The position numbers and the translations under genes were made by a program. Below the pieces are notes generated by a model, which was not told the DNA's origin, searched no databases, and saw nothing but the letters and a program-made list of their open reading frames with translations. 64,000 nt of DNA, taken from NCBI GenBank assembly GCA_964589175.1, contig CAZPRY010000006.1:79921-143920 (forward strand). The letters are read 5' to 3'. How positions within the stretch are numbered: the first letter of the stretch is position 1; the number at the start of each line of letters is the position of its first letter. The DNA is from CAZPRY01 sp964589175 (GTDB lineage: Bacteria > Fidelibacterota > UBA2242). This document shows positions 1 to 9,142 of this stretch, piece by piece.

Positions 1-569
1 ATCACTTCAAATTTGATATTATCGATCCGAACCGTCTCACCGATGGGATAGATAAAGGGAAACAGTTTCTCGGCAACATCATTGCCGATCACGATCACGT
101 AGCGGCGATGCCGAATCTCTTCCGGCGTAAAAAAACGCCCCTCGGAAATATTGCGACCGTTCACATCCGCCCAGTTTGCATCCCCGCCGAACACGAGCAC
201 GTTCGGGTTCGTCGCTTCCTCTTTATATTTGATTTGCTTGCCATAGGTGGTGATCTCGGCCGAAATCGATTCCGCCAGCGTAGCCGATTTCACCAGCGCC
301 TGGACATGCGCGAACTGGATATCTTTGCGGTTCCGGTATTTCTTATCCAGGTGCCCCATCTGAACGGCGGGGTATTTTTGGACCCAGAATACATTGCCGC
401 CGATGGCCGAAAGGCTGTTGGTCATGTATTTTTCCAGGGCCGTGATAATCGACATCATGCCGATCACAGACATGACGCCGATAACAATCCCGAGCGTCGT
501 CAGAAAGGTACGCAGTTTATTGGATTTGACCGTTTGCCAGGCGAGTTTCAGACCTTCATCATAATTCAT
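1..569 (-). CDS. MacB-type ABC transporter permease, N-terminal part (cut by window edge)
   Basis: Reading on the minus strand from ATG at 569 gives at least 189 residues beginning MNYDEGLKLAWQTVKSNKLR, followed by a hydrophobic segment at about residues 22-48 and then the periplasmic MacB_PCD-type region with the usual IGGNVFWVQK stretch. The gene runs off the left edge, so the C-terminal FtsX domain with its three membrane helices is not seen. It starts 24 bases after the stop of a second, paralogous permease. Known family role: inner-membrane permease of a tripartite MacAB-TolC-like or lipoprotein/peptide export ABC system. Two different permeases in one operon suggest a heterodimeric transporter rather than the MacB homodimer; that is inference. 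Confidence 0.9.
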   Translation of the reverse strand, partial: MNYDEGLKLAWQTVKSNKLRTFLTTLGIVIGVMSVIGMMSIITALEKYMTNSLSAIGGNVFWVQKYPAVQMGHLDKKYRNRKDIQFAHVQALVKSATLAESISAEITTYGKQIKYKEEATNPNVLVFGGDANWADVNGRNISEGRFFTPEEIRHRRYVIVIGNDVAEKLFPFIYPIGETVRIDNIKFEV

Positions 570-593
570 AATAATTCCGTTCCAAGCCGGAGT

Positions 594-1829
594 CTATTCG
601 TAATGCAAACATTCGATCGGATCGAGTTTGGAGGCCCGGCGGGCGGGATAGATCCCGAAAAACAGGCCGACAAAGGTTGAAAAGCCCAGCCCCATGAAGA
701 CCGACCAGAGCGGCACCGATGACGGGAAAGGTGTGACCTTATCGATGACGGCCGATACACCGTAGCCGAGCGCGATCGCCAAAATACCGCCGATACTGCA
801 AATAAAAATCGCCTCCACGATAAACTGGGCCGTGATGGTGGAGCGTTTGGCCCCGAGAGCCATGCGGATACCGATCTCCTTACGGCGCTCCGCCACCGAA
901 ACGAGCATAATATTCATAATCCCGATGCCGCCCACGAGCAGGGAAAGCGTCCCGATGCCGAAAGCCGCCGTATACAGCCCGCCGGTCAGTTTGTTGTACA
1001 GATCGGTCAGGACCTCCTGCTGATTGATCGAAAAATTGTCTTCATCCTGCGGTTTCAATCCGCGCGTAATTCGCATTAAAAAATACAGCTCGTCACGGGC
1101 CTCATCCATTTTAGTCGGATCGGCGATCTTGATCTGAATCCGGACGCTGCGATGAAAGCCATAGTTTTTGAAAATCGACCCCAGCGGCACATAGACTTCG
1201 GAATCCAGGCTGTGGCCCATGATGCTGCCGCGTTTAGCCATCACGCCCACAACCGTGTAGGCCACCGAACCGATCCGGATTCTTTCTCCGAGGGGATTAC
1301 GATTTTCGAATAGCTTATCCATAATCTCATAACCGATGATCACGCTGTTTTTGCTTTTTTCAACTTCCAGCGCCGTGAAATAGCGGCCGGATTCGATATT
1401 GTAGCTTTCGATCACAGCCGTTTCCATTGTAACGCCGGCAATCCCGATTTCCTCCAGCGTATTGCCGCGGAATTTAATATTTTGCCGGCTGCTCGCGGCG
1501 GCGGTGACGGCTTCCGCCAGTTTCATGTGCTTTTTTACATATTCCGCATCACGCATCTCAATATCGGGGCGGTTGCGGTATTTAAAAAAATCTTCATCGA
1601 AAACCCAGGGGTATTTGTGTACATAGAGCGTGCTGCTGCCGAGGGCCGAAATCTGCTCCCTGAACCCGGCATTCAGGCCGGAAATGATCGAGGCCACCGC
1701 AACAACCGTCAGTACGCCGATGATGATTCCCAGCGTGGTCAGCACAGAGCGCATTTTATTCTGGGCCAGGGCGCGCATGGCAATCAGAAAATTTTCCCAC
1801 AGGCTGATCAGCATCCGAATCATCGTCAC
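594..1829 (-). CDS. MacB-type ABC transporter permease
   Basis: About 411 residues with an N-terminal membrane helix (around residues 25-50), a periplasmic MacB_PCD domain, and a C-terminal FtsX domain with three predicted helices. The family motif VAERRKEIGIRMALGAK, on the cytoplasmic side of the first FtsX helix, is present near residue 315. It overlaps the upstream ATPase by four bases (GTGA), which implies translational coupling. Two starts are possible: GTG at 1829, which makes this overlap, or ATG at 1823; an AAGGA lies upstream of both. Unlike E. coli MacB the ATPase is a separate protein. It probably pairs with the ATPase at 1826-2512 and perhaps with the second permease at 1-569. Confidence 0.93.
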   Translation of the reverse strand: MTMIRMLISLWENFLIAMRALAQNKMRSVLTTLGIIIGVLTVVAVASIISGLNAGFREQISALGSSTLYVHKYPWVFDEDFFKYRNRPDIEMRDAEYVKKHMKLAEAVTAAASSRQNIKFRGNTLEEIGIAGVTMETAVIESYNIESGRYFTALEVEKSKNSVIIGYEIMDKLFENRNPLGERIRIGSVAYTVVGVMAKRGSIMGHSLDSEVYVPLGSIFKNYGFHRSVRIQIKIADPTKMDEARDELYFLMRITRGLKPQDEDNFSINQQEVLTDLYNKLTGGLYTAAFGIGTLSLLVGGIGIMNIMLVSVAERRKEIGIRMALGAKRSTITAQFIVEAIFICSIGGILAIALGYGVSAVIDKVTPFPSSVPLWSVFMGLGFSTFVGLFFGIYPARRASKLDPIECLHYE

Positions 1830-2512
1830 ACCATCCTTGTATCTTCGGCGATATTGCCGTCCAGAATGCGCACCACGCGCGAGGCATGCTCGGCAATCTC
1901 CTTTTCGTGGGTCACCAGGATAATCGTGTTTCCGGCCTTATTCAGTTCGTCCAGAATTTCCATAATCTCTCGGCCGGTTTTCGAATCCAGGTTGCCGGTC
2001 GGCTCGTCGGCCAGAATCAGGGATGGATTGTTGACCAGGGCCCGCGCGATGGCAACCCGCTGGCGCTGACCGCCGGACAACTCGTTGGGACGGTGGTGCT
2101 TGCGATCGGATAAACCCACCTTATCCAGGGCTCCTTCCGCCTGCACCCGGCGTTTGGAAGCGGAAATTCCGCTGTAAATCAGGGGCAGTTCCACGTTGTG
2201 CAGGGCCGTCGCACGCGGCAGCAGGTTGAAGGTCTGAAAGACGAAGCCGATCTTACGGTTGCGGATTTCGGCCAGACGGTTGTCATCCATCTCATGCACC
2301 GGCATGCCTTCGAGTCGATATCCGCCGGCACTGGGGCTATCCAGGCAACCGATGATATTCATGAGTGTCGATTTGCCCGACCCCGAAGGTCCCATGATGG
2401 AAATATACTCCTTGGCCTCAATCCTGAGATCGACGCCGCGCAGAGCATGGACTTCGACCTTCCCGATTTTATAGACCTTGGTGATTCCAGTCAGTTCAAT
2501 TAAGCTATTCAT
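1826..2512 (-). CDS. ABC transporter ATP-binding protein, MacB/LolD type
   Basis: 228-residue nucleotide-binding subunit energising the permeases encoded directly downstream. Visible motifs: Walker A GPSGSGKST at residues 41-49, signature LSGGQRQRVAIARAL around 144, Walker B ILADEPTGNLDS around 162 and the switch histidine in LVTHE. The PTGNLDS wording and the size are those of the MacB/LolD/FtsE subclass, which drives substrate extrusion from the periplasmic face instead of transport through the membrane. Its ATG overlaps the stop of the envelope-protein gene by one base (TAATG), so this is one operon. Confidence 0.95.
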   Translation of the reverse strand: MNSLIELTGITKVYKIGKVEVHALRGVDLRIEAKEYISIMGPSGSGKSTLMNIIGCLDSPSAGGYRLEGMPVHEMDDNRLAEIRNRKIGFVFQTFNLLPRATALHNVELPLIYSGISASKRRVQAEGALDKVGLSDRKHHRPNELSGGQRQRVAIARALVNNPSLILADEPTGNLDSKTGREIMEILDELNKAGNTIILVTHEKEIAEHASRVVRILDGNIAEDTRMV

Positions 2513-3411
2513 TAGCCACCAAAATAAATGTTAATGCGATAGATCAGGTTGCTGCAATCAATGTCGGGAGTACCATTAACGGTCCTGCCGTTCATCTTCC
2601 AGCCGTCTTGGCTCATGTAGGTATACAGGTAACCGACATTGGCACCGATTCCGCACCAGGGGAAAATATTGTAGCGTACGCCCAGAGTCGGCAGAAGCAC
2701 GAAGAAACCCGTGCGAAGTTTATTGCGGTAATCGTGATAGGCCAGGGCCGTTTCGTCATCATCCGGTTCGAAGGCCGTCCAGATATCATCCCATGTCACC
2801 GGACCGCTGACCTGCGACAATTGGAGTTCGGCCGAACCACCGCCGATCATGGTACCGAAATAGATTTCGGCGCGATTGAACGGATTAAAAGCCTTCTCAA
2901 CCAGAAATCCGCCTATCCGGAGGCGGAAAACCGCTTCCTTGGCAATGTCGCCCGGCTGGCTGTTGGAAATCACGTAACCGGCGGCCCCGTAGCCGCCGAT
3001 GCGCATATTGCGACCCACGAAGCCCCAGCCGCCACCGCCGGTCAGCAGCATATATTCGTCAAAATCGGGCAAACCGATACCCTGAAGTTCGGCGCCGATC
3101 GCCGCCACATCCAGCGGCAGGATGAACAGGTCCCAGCCGCCGGCGCCGCCCCGGAAGACACCGCGCGAGTGCGAATAATGAGAGGAGCGCAATCTCGATC
3201 GGTGCTCCCGCCATCTTTTATAATCATCCTCATGCCGGCTTTCCCAGTCATCATCGGCAATGGTCGTATCGCTTTGCAGCTTCACCGATTTTCTCTCGAT
3301 AAGCGTATCCGGAAGCGCAGACGCCGCATTCAGCGAATCGTTCTGCGACACCTCAGCTAAAAGTGTGCACGCGAATACGGACATTATCATAATCAGCGGA
3401 AAACGTCTCAT
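2512..3411 (-). CDS. Predicted envelope protein inside the MacAB-type operon
   Basis: 299 residues with a cleavable-looking N-terminal signal (MRRFPLIMIMSVFACTLLA), then a charged linker (residues about 45-80, rich in R, H, D) and a glycine/aromatic-rich region with alternating hydrophobic stretches such as GGGGWGFVGRNMRIGGYGAA that resemble outer-membrane beta strands. I do not recognise a named family. It is embedded between adaptor and ATPase genes: it overlaps the adaptor gene by four bases (ATGA) and the ATPase by one base, so it is co-translated with the export machinery. It could be an outer-membrane accessory protein or the exported client; function unknown. Confidence 0.75.
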   Translation of the reverse strand: MRRFPLIMIMSVFACTLLAEVSQNDSLNAASALPDTLIERKSVKLQSDTTIADDDWESRHEDDYKRWREHRSRLRSSHYSHSRGVFRGGAGGWDLFILPLDVAAIGAELQGIGLPDFDEYMLLTGGGGWGFVGRNMRIGGYGAAGYVISNSQPGDIAKEAVFRLRIGGFLVEKAFNPFNRAEIYFGTMIGGGSAELQLSQVSGPVTWDDIWTAFEPDDDETALAYHDYRNKLRTGFFVLLPTLGVRYNIFPWCGIGANVGYLYTYMSQDGWKMNGRTVNGTPDIDCSNLIYRINIYFGG

Positions 3412-4679
3412 TTTTTATCTCCCTTCTCCCCTTTCTCTTCGCCGCCGATTTTCAGGGGAGAGTTGTGTTTCAATTCCTTACTGATCACCTTATAACTGCC
3501 GGTCACGATTTCTTCACCCTCTTCCAGGCCGGTCAAAACCTCAAAATGAGTGTCGCTGCTGATGCCGATCTTCACCGCTCTCTGCTCGGCTCGCGGATGG
3601 TTTTTCTTCTTCAGGAGTCCTTTCTTGGGATTTTCCTCTTCGGTCGCCAGAGTGACAACAAAGACGACATCTTCCATTTCTTCCTTTTCCGGGGCCAACT
3701 TCGCGGGCTCACTTCCGGCCTCTTCTTCATTCTCCTCTTTCACCGGTGCGCGTACGGTCAGCGCCTGGATGGGCACCACTACGACGTTATTGCGCACGTT
3801 GGTAACGATGTCCACCGTCGAGGACATGCCCGGCCGGAAACGCGCATCCTGTCCGAGTACCGATATCTTGACCTCAAAATTGGTCACCTGCTCCTGTGTG
3901 CCGTAGCCGCGGGTGGTAGCCGAGTGGGCGATTTCGGAAACCATACCGTTGAAAACCGTGTCCGGAATGGCGTCGATTTCAATTTTGGTTGTATCGCCGA
4001 CGTGGAGGGCCACGACGTCGGTTTCGTCCACCTCCACCTTGACCTCCATCTTGGACATGTCCGAAATGATCAGGATGACGTCTTCCTGAAACACCGAACC
4101 CAACGCGATCTCGCCAACCTCTTTGGCCACGCTGGTAACAATTCCGCCCATGGGAGCGTTAATCCGGGTCTTATCCAGATCGTCCTGGGCTTTCTTCAGG
4201 ATGGCTTCAGACTGCACGACCTGACTTTCGGCGATTTCTTTATCCGCCGTCGCTGCTTCCAAATCGGCATCCGAGGCCAGATTGCTCTTGTAAAGATCCC
4301 GCATACGCTTGAGGTCATTATCGACTTTCCTCAGACGGGCCATACTCGACTGTACCATCGAAGAGTACTGTTCGAAGGCCGCCTCATATTGGGCGCGGTC
4401 CAGTTCCACAAGCAGGTCTCCGCGCCGAACGGCGTTCCCTTCTTTGACCGTAATGTTGGTGATCCGCGCACTCACATTGGCGCTGATTTTTACCTGGGTG
4501 ACCGGTGAAAGCGAACCGGAGGCGTTGACCGTTTGAACCAGCTTATCCTTCTTGACTTTTTCAGTCTGTACGGCAATCGGTTTCTCTTTATCCTTGCTCA
4601 AATTGAAAATGACAACAACTGCCACCAGAATGACAACGATCACAAGAATCAGGACTTTTCTTTTATTTTTCTTCTCCAT
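3408..4679 (-). CDS. Periplasmic adaptor of tripartite efflux system (MacA/HlyD family)
   Basis: 423 residues: short cytoplasmic N-terminus with many lysines, one membrane anchor at about residues 8-26, then the biotinyl-lipoyl/HlyD architecture (ASGSLSPVTQVKISANVSAR; an alpha-hairpin from about 95 to 165; then NAPMGGIVTSVAKEVGE; beta-barrel and membrane-proximal domains). The family links an inner-membrane ABC permease to a TolC channel. A glutamate-rich insert at about residues 320-340 is unusual but composition only. Start ATG has GGGAG five bases upstream. It lies 15 bases after the TolC-type gene, in an order (tolC, macA, orf, ATPase, permeases) common in FCB bacteria. Confidence 0.93.
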   Translation of the reverse strand: MEKKNKRKVLILVIVVILVAVVVIFNLSKDKEKPIAVQTEKVKKDKLVQTVNASGSLSPVTQVKISANVSARITNITVKEGNAVRRGDLLVELDRAQYEAAFEQYSSMVQSSMARLRKVDNDLKRMRDLYKSNLASDADLEAATADKEIAESQVVQSEAILKKAQDDLDKTRINAPMGGIVTSVAKEVGEIALGSVFQEDVILIISDMSKMEVKVEVDETDVVALHVGDTTKIEIDAIPDTVFNGMVSEIAHSATTRGYGTQEQVTNFEVKISVLGQDARFRPGMSSTVDIVTNVRNNVVVVPIQALTVRAPVKEENEEEAGSEPAKLAPEKEEMEDVVFVVTLATEEENPKKGLLKKKNHPRAEQRAVKIGISSDTHFEVLTGLEEGEEIVTGSYKVISKELKHNSPLKIGGEEKGEKGDKK

Positions 4680-4694
4680 CTTACTCCCTACCGA

Positions 4695-6005
4695 TCATAA
4701 TTTTCCGGTCACAAGTTTCAGCCGGACTTCCGCAATTTTCGCATCATATTTGGTCGATATCAAATTACCTTCCGCCCGCGTCAGGGCCACCTGCGCATCG
4801 AGAACCTCCAGCAGGGTCGCCGAATTGAGACGGTACATCTCCTGCGCCAGGCGTAAATCTTCCTGGGCCGAGATAATAGTCAATTCATTTATGGCTATCA
4901 TTTCTTTATAGGTGTCCAGCGCCAGCAGCAAATTTTCAATCTGGTTCTGAATGGTAATCTTCTTCAGGTCGATCTGATCCTCGTAGATTTTATAGTCCAG
5001 GTACTTCTGCTGAACGTTTGTGCGGCGCCGGAAACCGTCAAACAGCGGAATGCTTACATAGAGATTCAGTGACGTATTCCACCATTTATTGAGGTCCTTG
5101 TAGGTGTAGTCAAAATCACGGCCGCCGCGATAGTAGGTGTACGACCCTGAAACGGTCGGAAACCAGTCGCCCCTGGCAATTTTATACTGTAAAAAAGCCG
5201 ACTGCTTGCCAGCCCGCAGTGAATTGTAATCTTGATTATTGTCCATGGCGCTGCGGAGCACGTCGTCTTTCTGCGCCTCACCCGGTTCCTCGTAGCGGTC
5301 TTCGTAGACGCTCAGCGGTGTATCGGGCGCCAACCCCATTGCCAGATTCAACTCGGCGATGGCGGTTTCCACCGCCAACTTTTGCTGGATCACGGACAGG
5401 CGGTCGTTGCCTTCACGAACCTGGGCCTTGAAGAGATCTTTCTTAGCAACCTGACCGATACGGTGCATCTCCCGGGTCTTGCCAAACTGCTCGGTGCTGT
5501 TTTCGAGGGACTTTTCATATACTTTCAGCAATTCCTGGGCCTTCAGGACATTGTAAAACTTCTCGGTTACAGTCAAAATCACAACCTGGCGATTGTAATC
5601 ACGGTTAATGCCGGCGTTTTTGTAGTAGTTCTGCGCCAGGCGGATATTGTTCCACCATTTTCCGCCATCGAAGATGTTCTGTTTATAGGATATGCCCGCG
5701 GAATAATAGTAGGTTGTCGTATCAGGCGAGATAAAGGTCGTACCGTAAGCAACGTATTCGTTGGGGCCCTGCGTCGAGCGGTTGGCCTGCGTACCGAAGG
5801 AAACGTCCGGCAGAATCTGCGAATAGGCGCCCAGGACGCCGCGCTTGGCGGAATTCATCTGTTTATCGGCAATACTCAGATCGTAATTCCTTTCCAGGGC
5901 GATCTGCAGGCAGTCCTCCAGCTTCAGCCTGCGCTCCTGCGCCAGACCGGACGAAAGTAACAATAACGTGCACAACAATAGTCTTTTCATGATTTTTCCC
6001 ATCAT
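4695..6005 (-). CDS. TolC family outer-membrane efflux channel
   Basis: 436 residues from the first ATG; an internal ATG at 5990 would give a more typical signal peptide, MKRLLLCTLLLLSSGLAQE. The body shows the duplicated OEP pattern: LEDCLQIALERNYDLSIADK near the N-terminus, TVTEKFYNVLKAQELLKVYE in the first half and SAQEDLRLAQEMYRLNSATL plus EVLDAQVALTRAEGNLISTK in the second half. Such proteins trimerise to form the outer-membrane exit duct. The gene begins immediately after the stop of the Yip1-like gene and precedes the adaptor, so it belongs to the same transcript. Confidence 0.93.
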   Translation of the reverse strand: MMGKIMKRLLLCTLLLLSSGLAQERRLKLEDCLQIALERNYDLSIADKQMNSAKRGVLGAYSQILPDVSFGTQANRSTQGPNEYVAYGTTFISPDTTTYYYSAGISYKQNIFDGGKWWNNIRLAQNYYKNAGINRDYNRQVVILTVTEKFYNVLKAQELLKVYEKSLENSTEQFGKTREMHRIGQVAKKDLFKAQVREGNDRLSVIQQKLAVETAIAELNLAMGLAPDTPLSVYEDRYEEPGEAQKDDVLRSAMDNNQDYNSLRAGKQSAFLQYKIARGDWFPTVSGSYTYYRGGRDFDYTYKDLNKWWNTSLNLYVSIPLFDGFRRRTNVQQKYLDYKIYEDQIDLKKITIQNQIENLLLALDTYKEMIAINELTIISAQEDLRLAQEMYRLNSATLLEVLDAQVALTRAEGNLISTKYDAKIAEVRLKLVTGKL

Positions 6006-6701
6006 TTAAATTTTTATCAATCCTGCCAGCAAAGCCGCAATCACGCAGTATATCAACCACATGACCAGCAAAGTCCAAAACGCATTTTTGGATTTGATAT
6101 TATTGACGATTCCCAGACCGATACTCAATAAGATCAGCTTCCATGCCGCAAAAATATCCAGGCTGGCTAGAAAACGGAAAACAAAGGAGCTGCTCTCTTC
6201 CAGGAACAATGCCGGGCTCGTATACACTTTCAGGGTTTGCTGGGAGATGATGATCGGATATTTGACGGCCATTGAAATGATATCGATCAGATCGACATAG
6301 GCGGTGACGGCGAACATCGTAATGAAGCGCGCCTCGCCGCCCAGGACGAAGTTGCCCGCAAACCAGATACACAGGGCTACGATCAGAACCTTGACGACCA
6401 GCGCGATCGGAGCCGCAATGTACGAAGAAACCGGCGTAGCTTGGCCCTGCATTCTGGCCAGCGTGGCTTCCTTCTGAGCATCGGAAAGACGGCTGCTGTT
6501 TTCGATTTTCGCAATCTGTTCCTGCATGGCAATCGGAGTAATATAGGGCATCATCGCGACGGTGAGCGCCGCTATGATCAACAGCGGTATTACAACATCA
6601 TACCATCTCGTTTTATGGTGCAGCGACGTGAAGGTTACCGATGGTTCCCAGAAAATCGAAAATATTTTTGAAACGACAGACTTTTCTGCAATTTCCGTCA
6701 T
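6006..6701 (-). CDS. Yip1 family integral membrane protein
   Basis: 231 residues with about five hydrophobic helices (around 35-55, 98-120, 127-148, 170-190 and 205-228). The N-terminal block IFSIFWEPSVTFTSLHHKTRW and the first helix match the bacterial Yip1 domain pattern. No biochemical role is established for bacterial members. It is the first gene of the efflux operon, with TolC starting at the next base after its stop, which suggests a role in assembly or membrane environment of the exporter; that is inference from position only. Confidence 0.8.
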   Translation of the reverse strand: MTEIAEKSVVSKIFSIFWEPSVTFTSLHHKTRWYDVVIPLLIIAALTVAMMPYITPIAMQEQIAKIENSSRLSDAQKEATLARMQGQATPVSSYIAAPIALVVKVLIVALCIWFAGNFVLGGEARFITMFAVTAYVDLIDIISMAVKYPIIISQQTLKVYTSPALFLEESSSFVFRFLASLDIFAAWKLILLSIGLGIVNNIKSKNAFWTLLVMWLIYCVIAALLAGLIKI

Positions 6702-6765
6702 ATCATCCCCTCTTTCAAAAAGTTAATCACACCTTAGATCGGCAAACCGACTGATGGTTGTCATT

Positions 6766-8205
6766 TTATTTCTTCCTCACCTCAAATCTTTCCAGCAGGG
6801 CATCCCGGTACCGTTCGAGATATTCCCGGGCGGAATCGTGGTCGTTCTCAATCTCACCGTTCAGGATGGCTTCTTCGATGGCGTTTTTAATGAATCCGAC
6901 TTTGGGGCTCGGCGGCAGCTGGCAGTACTGCATGATCTCCTCACCCCGCACCGGCGACTGAAAGGCCCGCAGGCGGTCTTTTTCTCTGACCTCCTCGATG
7001 AGCGCGATCACGCGATCGAAATTGGCCATGTACTGCGTCACTTTGGACTGGTTCTTCGAAGTCACATCGGCCCGGCACAGGTGGATCAAATCCTGCAATT
7101 CATCTCCGGCCTCGACGATCAGGCGGCGCACGCCACTATCGGTCACCCCCTCGTCGGCAATAGCGATGGGGCGCAGATGCAGACGCGTGAGTTTCATCGA
7201 ATATTCCATAAACTTATTGGGTAATTTGAGCCGGCGGCAGAGGTTCTGGATGATCCGAGTGCCCAGTTCTTCATGTCCGTGAAATGTCCAGCCTTTTCCC
7301 TCAACATAGCGTTTGGTTTGCGGTTTAGCTATATCATGAACGAGCGCCGTAAAACGAAGTTCCGGTTTTGCCGATACGAGACTGATATTATCCAGCACCT
7401 GCAGGGTATGATTAAAGACATCCTTGTGATGGTAGCCGTTGCGTTGATCCACGCCGGCGAGCGCCTCGATCTCAGGCAGGATTATCGCCAGCAGGCCCGC
7501 TTCCTGCATCAGGTAAAATCCCCTGGACGGCGGCCGCGGCGACGAAATGATCTTGCGCAGCTCGTCCGTGATGCGTTCCTGCGAGATGATCTCCAAACGA
7601 TCCCTGACCCTGGAAATCGCCCGGAAAGTCGCATCTTCGATTTTAAATCCGAGCTGGGTTGCAAAACGAATGGCGCGCAGCATGCGCAAGGGATCCTCCG
7701 AGAAGGTCGTTGCGGGATCGAGCGGCGTCCGAATGATGCCGGCATCCAGGTCTTTGAGGCCGCCGAAATGATCCATCAGTTCGAAAAAAGAAGCGGCATT
7801 CAGCGACATCGCCATGGCGTTAATCGTAAAGTCGCGGCGCGCCAGGTCTTCGCGTAAATTGGCGCCGCGGACCACAGGCTTGCGGGAATTGGATTCGTAT
7901 TTCTCCGTGCGTGCCGAGGCCACCTCGATCACCACATCGTGGTACGGCACCATGGCCGTGCCGAACTTGGGATATTCCAGTACCTTTTTCAGACGAAAAG
8001 ATTTGGCGATCTGTTTCGCGAAATCAATACCGTCGCCTAGCACGGTGATATCGATATCCTTGGTCGGCCGGCCGAGAATCCGGTCGCGGATCACACCTCC
8101 GACCAGGTAGGCCTCGACGCCGTGGCGATCGGCCACGGATGAGATGCGCCGTAAAATTTTGGATACTGGATCGTCTTCCGGGAAAAGTAATTCTAAAAAT
8201 GCCAT
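6766..8205 (-). CDS. cca: CCA tRNA nucleotidyltransferase / polyA polymerase family with HD domain
   Basis: 479 residues. The class II nucleotidyltransferase head is clear: GGVIRDRILGRPTKDIDI at about residues 37-54, with the metal-binding DID, followed by ARTEKYESNSRKP and RRDFTINAMA. The middle carries the RNA- and nucleotide-binding domain (DPLRMLRAIRFATQLGF), and an HD phosphohydrolase domain follows (FTALVHDIAKPQTKRY and FHGHEELG). This order is that of bacterial CCA-adding enzymes that repair tRNA 3' ends. It is the last gene of the nth-folE-nfo-lipB-lipA-cca run, 85 bases after lipA. Start ATG has GAGAGAGAA just upstream. CCA addition versus A addition alone cannot be told here; the tRNA-Lys in this window has CCA encoded. 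Confidence 0.93.
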   Translation of the reverse strand: MAFLELLFPEDDPVSKILRRISSVADRHGVEAYLVGGVIRDRILGRPTKDIDITVLGDGIDFAKQIAKSFRLKKVLEYPKFGTAMVPYHDVVIEVASARTEKYESNSRKPVVRGANLREDLARRDFTINAMAMSLNAASFFELMDHFGGLKDLDAGIIRTPLDPATTFSEDPLRMLRAIRFATQLGFKIEDATFRAISRVRDRLEIISQERITDELRKIISSPRPPSRGFYLMQEAGLLAIILPEIEALAGVDQRNGYHHKDVFNHTLQVLDNISLVSAKPELRFTALVHDIAKPQTKRYVEGKGWTFHGHEELGTRIIQNLCRRLKLPNKFMEYSMKLTRLHLRPIAIADEGVTDSGVRRLIVEAGDELQDLIHLCRADVTSKNQSKVTQYMANFDRVIALIEEVREKDRLRAFQSPVRGEEIMQYCQLPPSPKVGFIKNAIEEAILNGEIENDHDSAREYLERYRDALLERFEVRKK

Positions 8206-8290
8206 TTCTCTCTCAAAAGTTCAAAAATTTATGAAAGAGACGGAAGAAATGCAAAAAGCCGAAACTCCGCCTCTTTATTGACAATGCCTA

Positions 8291-9142
8291 TCAGCTGATC
8301 AGCGCGGCCAGATCGTCCGCATGATAGGAGCTGCGGACAAGCGGTCCGGCAATAACCTTGCGAAATCCGGCCGCCTCACCGTACTCCCGGTAGAAGGCAA
8401 ACTCGTCGGGATGCACATAACGATCCACGGGCAGATGCGCCTTTGTCGGCTGCAGGTACTGGCCCACGGTGAAAATGGCGCAGCCGTTGTCCAGGGCCTG
8501 CCGCATCAGGTCCATCACCTGTTTTTTCGTCTCGCCCAATCCGACCATGATCCCGGTCTTGGTCAGGGCACCCATTTCCCCGGCATGTTTCAAAACCCGC
8601 AGAGATTGAGCGTAATCGGCCTGCGGACGAACCCGCGGATAGAGATCCGGTACCGTTTCCAGGTTGTGTCCCAGAACGTCCGGCCGGGCATCAATCACAC
8701 TGCGCAGGGATTCACGGTCGCCCCGGAAATCTGGAATCAGCAGTTCTATCAGGCACTCCGGATTCCCGGCCCGAACCGCCCGGACCGTCGCAGCCCAGTG
8801 CGCCGCCCCGCCGTCCGCGAGATCATCGCGGGTAACCGAAGTAATCACGCAGTACTTGAGCCCCATCAGCGTCACCGCCCGGGCTACGTTCTGCGGCTCC
8901 TCGGGATCGACCGGCAACGGTTTCTCCGATTGCACCGCGCAGAAGCGGCAGTTACGCGTGCAGCGGTCGCCGAGGATCATAAAGGTCGCCGCCCGGCGTT
9001 CCCAGCACTCGCTTTGGTTCGGACAGTGGGCTTCCTGGCAGACCGTATGCAGATGGTTCTGCCGCACGATCTGGCGTACTCTTTTAAAATTTTGGCCGAC
9101 GGTAATTTTAACCTTCAGCCAATCGGGTTTATGTTCTTTCAC
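8291..9142 (-). CDS. lipA: Lipoyl synthase
   Basis: 283 residues. This radical SAM enzyme inserts two sulfurs into protein-bound octanoyl groups. Both iron-sulfur sites are visible: the auxiliary cluster motif CX4CX5C in CQEAHCPNQSEC and the radical SAM CX3CX2C in CTRNCRFC. The C-terminal RSSYHA carries the conserved serine that ligates the auxiliary cluster. Its start overlaps the stop of lipB by four bases (ATGA), the normal pairing of octanoyl transfer followed by sulfur insertion. Confidence 0.97.
   Translation of the reverse strand: MKEHKPDWLKVKITVGQNFKRVRQIVRQNHLHTVCQEAHCPNQSECWERRAATFMILGDRCTRNCRFCAVQSEKPLPVDPEEPQNVARAVTLMGLKYCVITSVTRDDLADGGAAHWAATVRAVRAGNPECLIELLIPDFRGDRESLRSVIDARPDVLGHNLETVPDLYPRVRPQADYAQSLRVLKHAGEMGALTKTGIMVGLGETKKQVMDLMRQALDNGCAIFTVGQYLQPTKAHLPVDRYVHPDEFAFYREYGEAAGFRKVIAGPLVRSSYHADDLAALIS

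Noticed and set aside
3465..4508. 347-codon plus-strand open frame
   Set aside because: It is antisense to the clear MacA-type adaptor gene and is rich in His, Asp and Phe, typical of shadow frames in GC-rich coding DNA.
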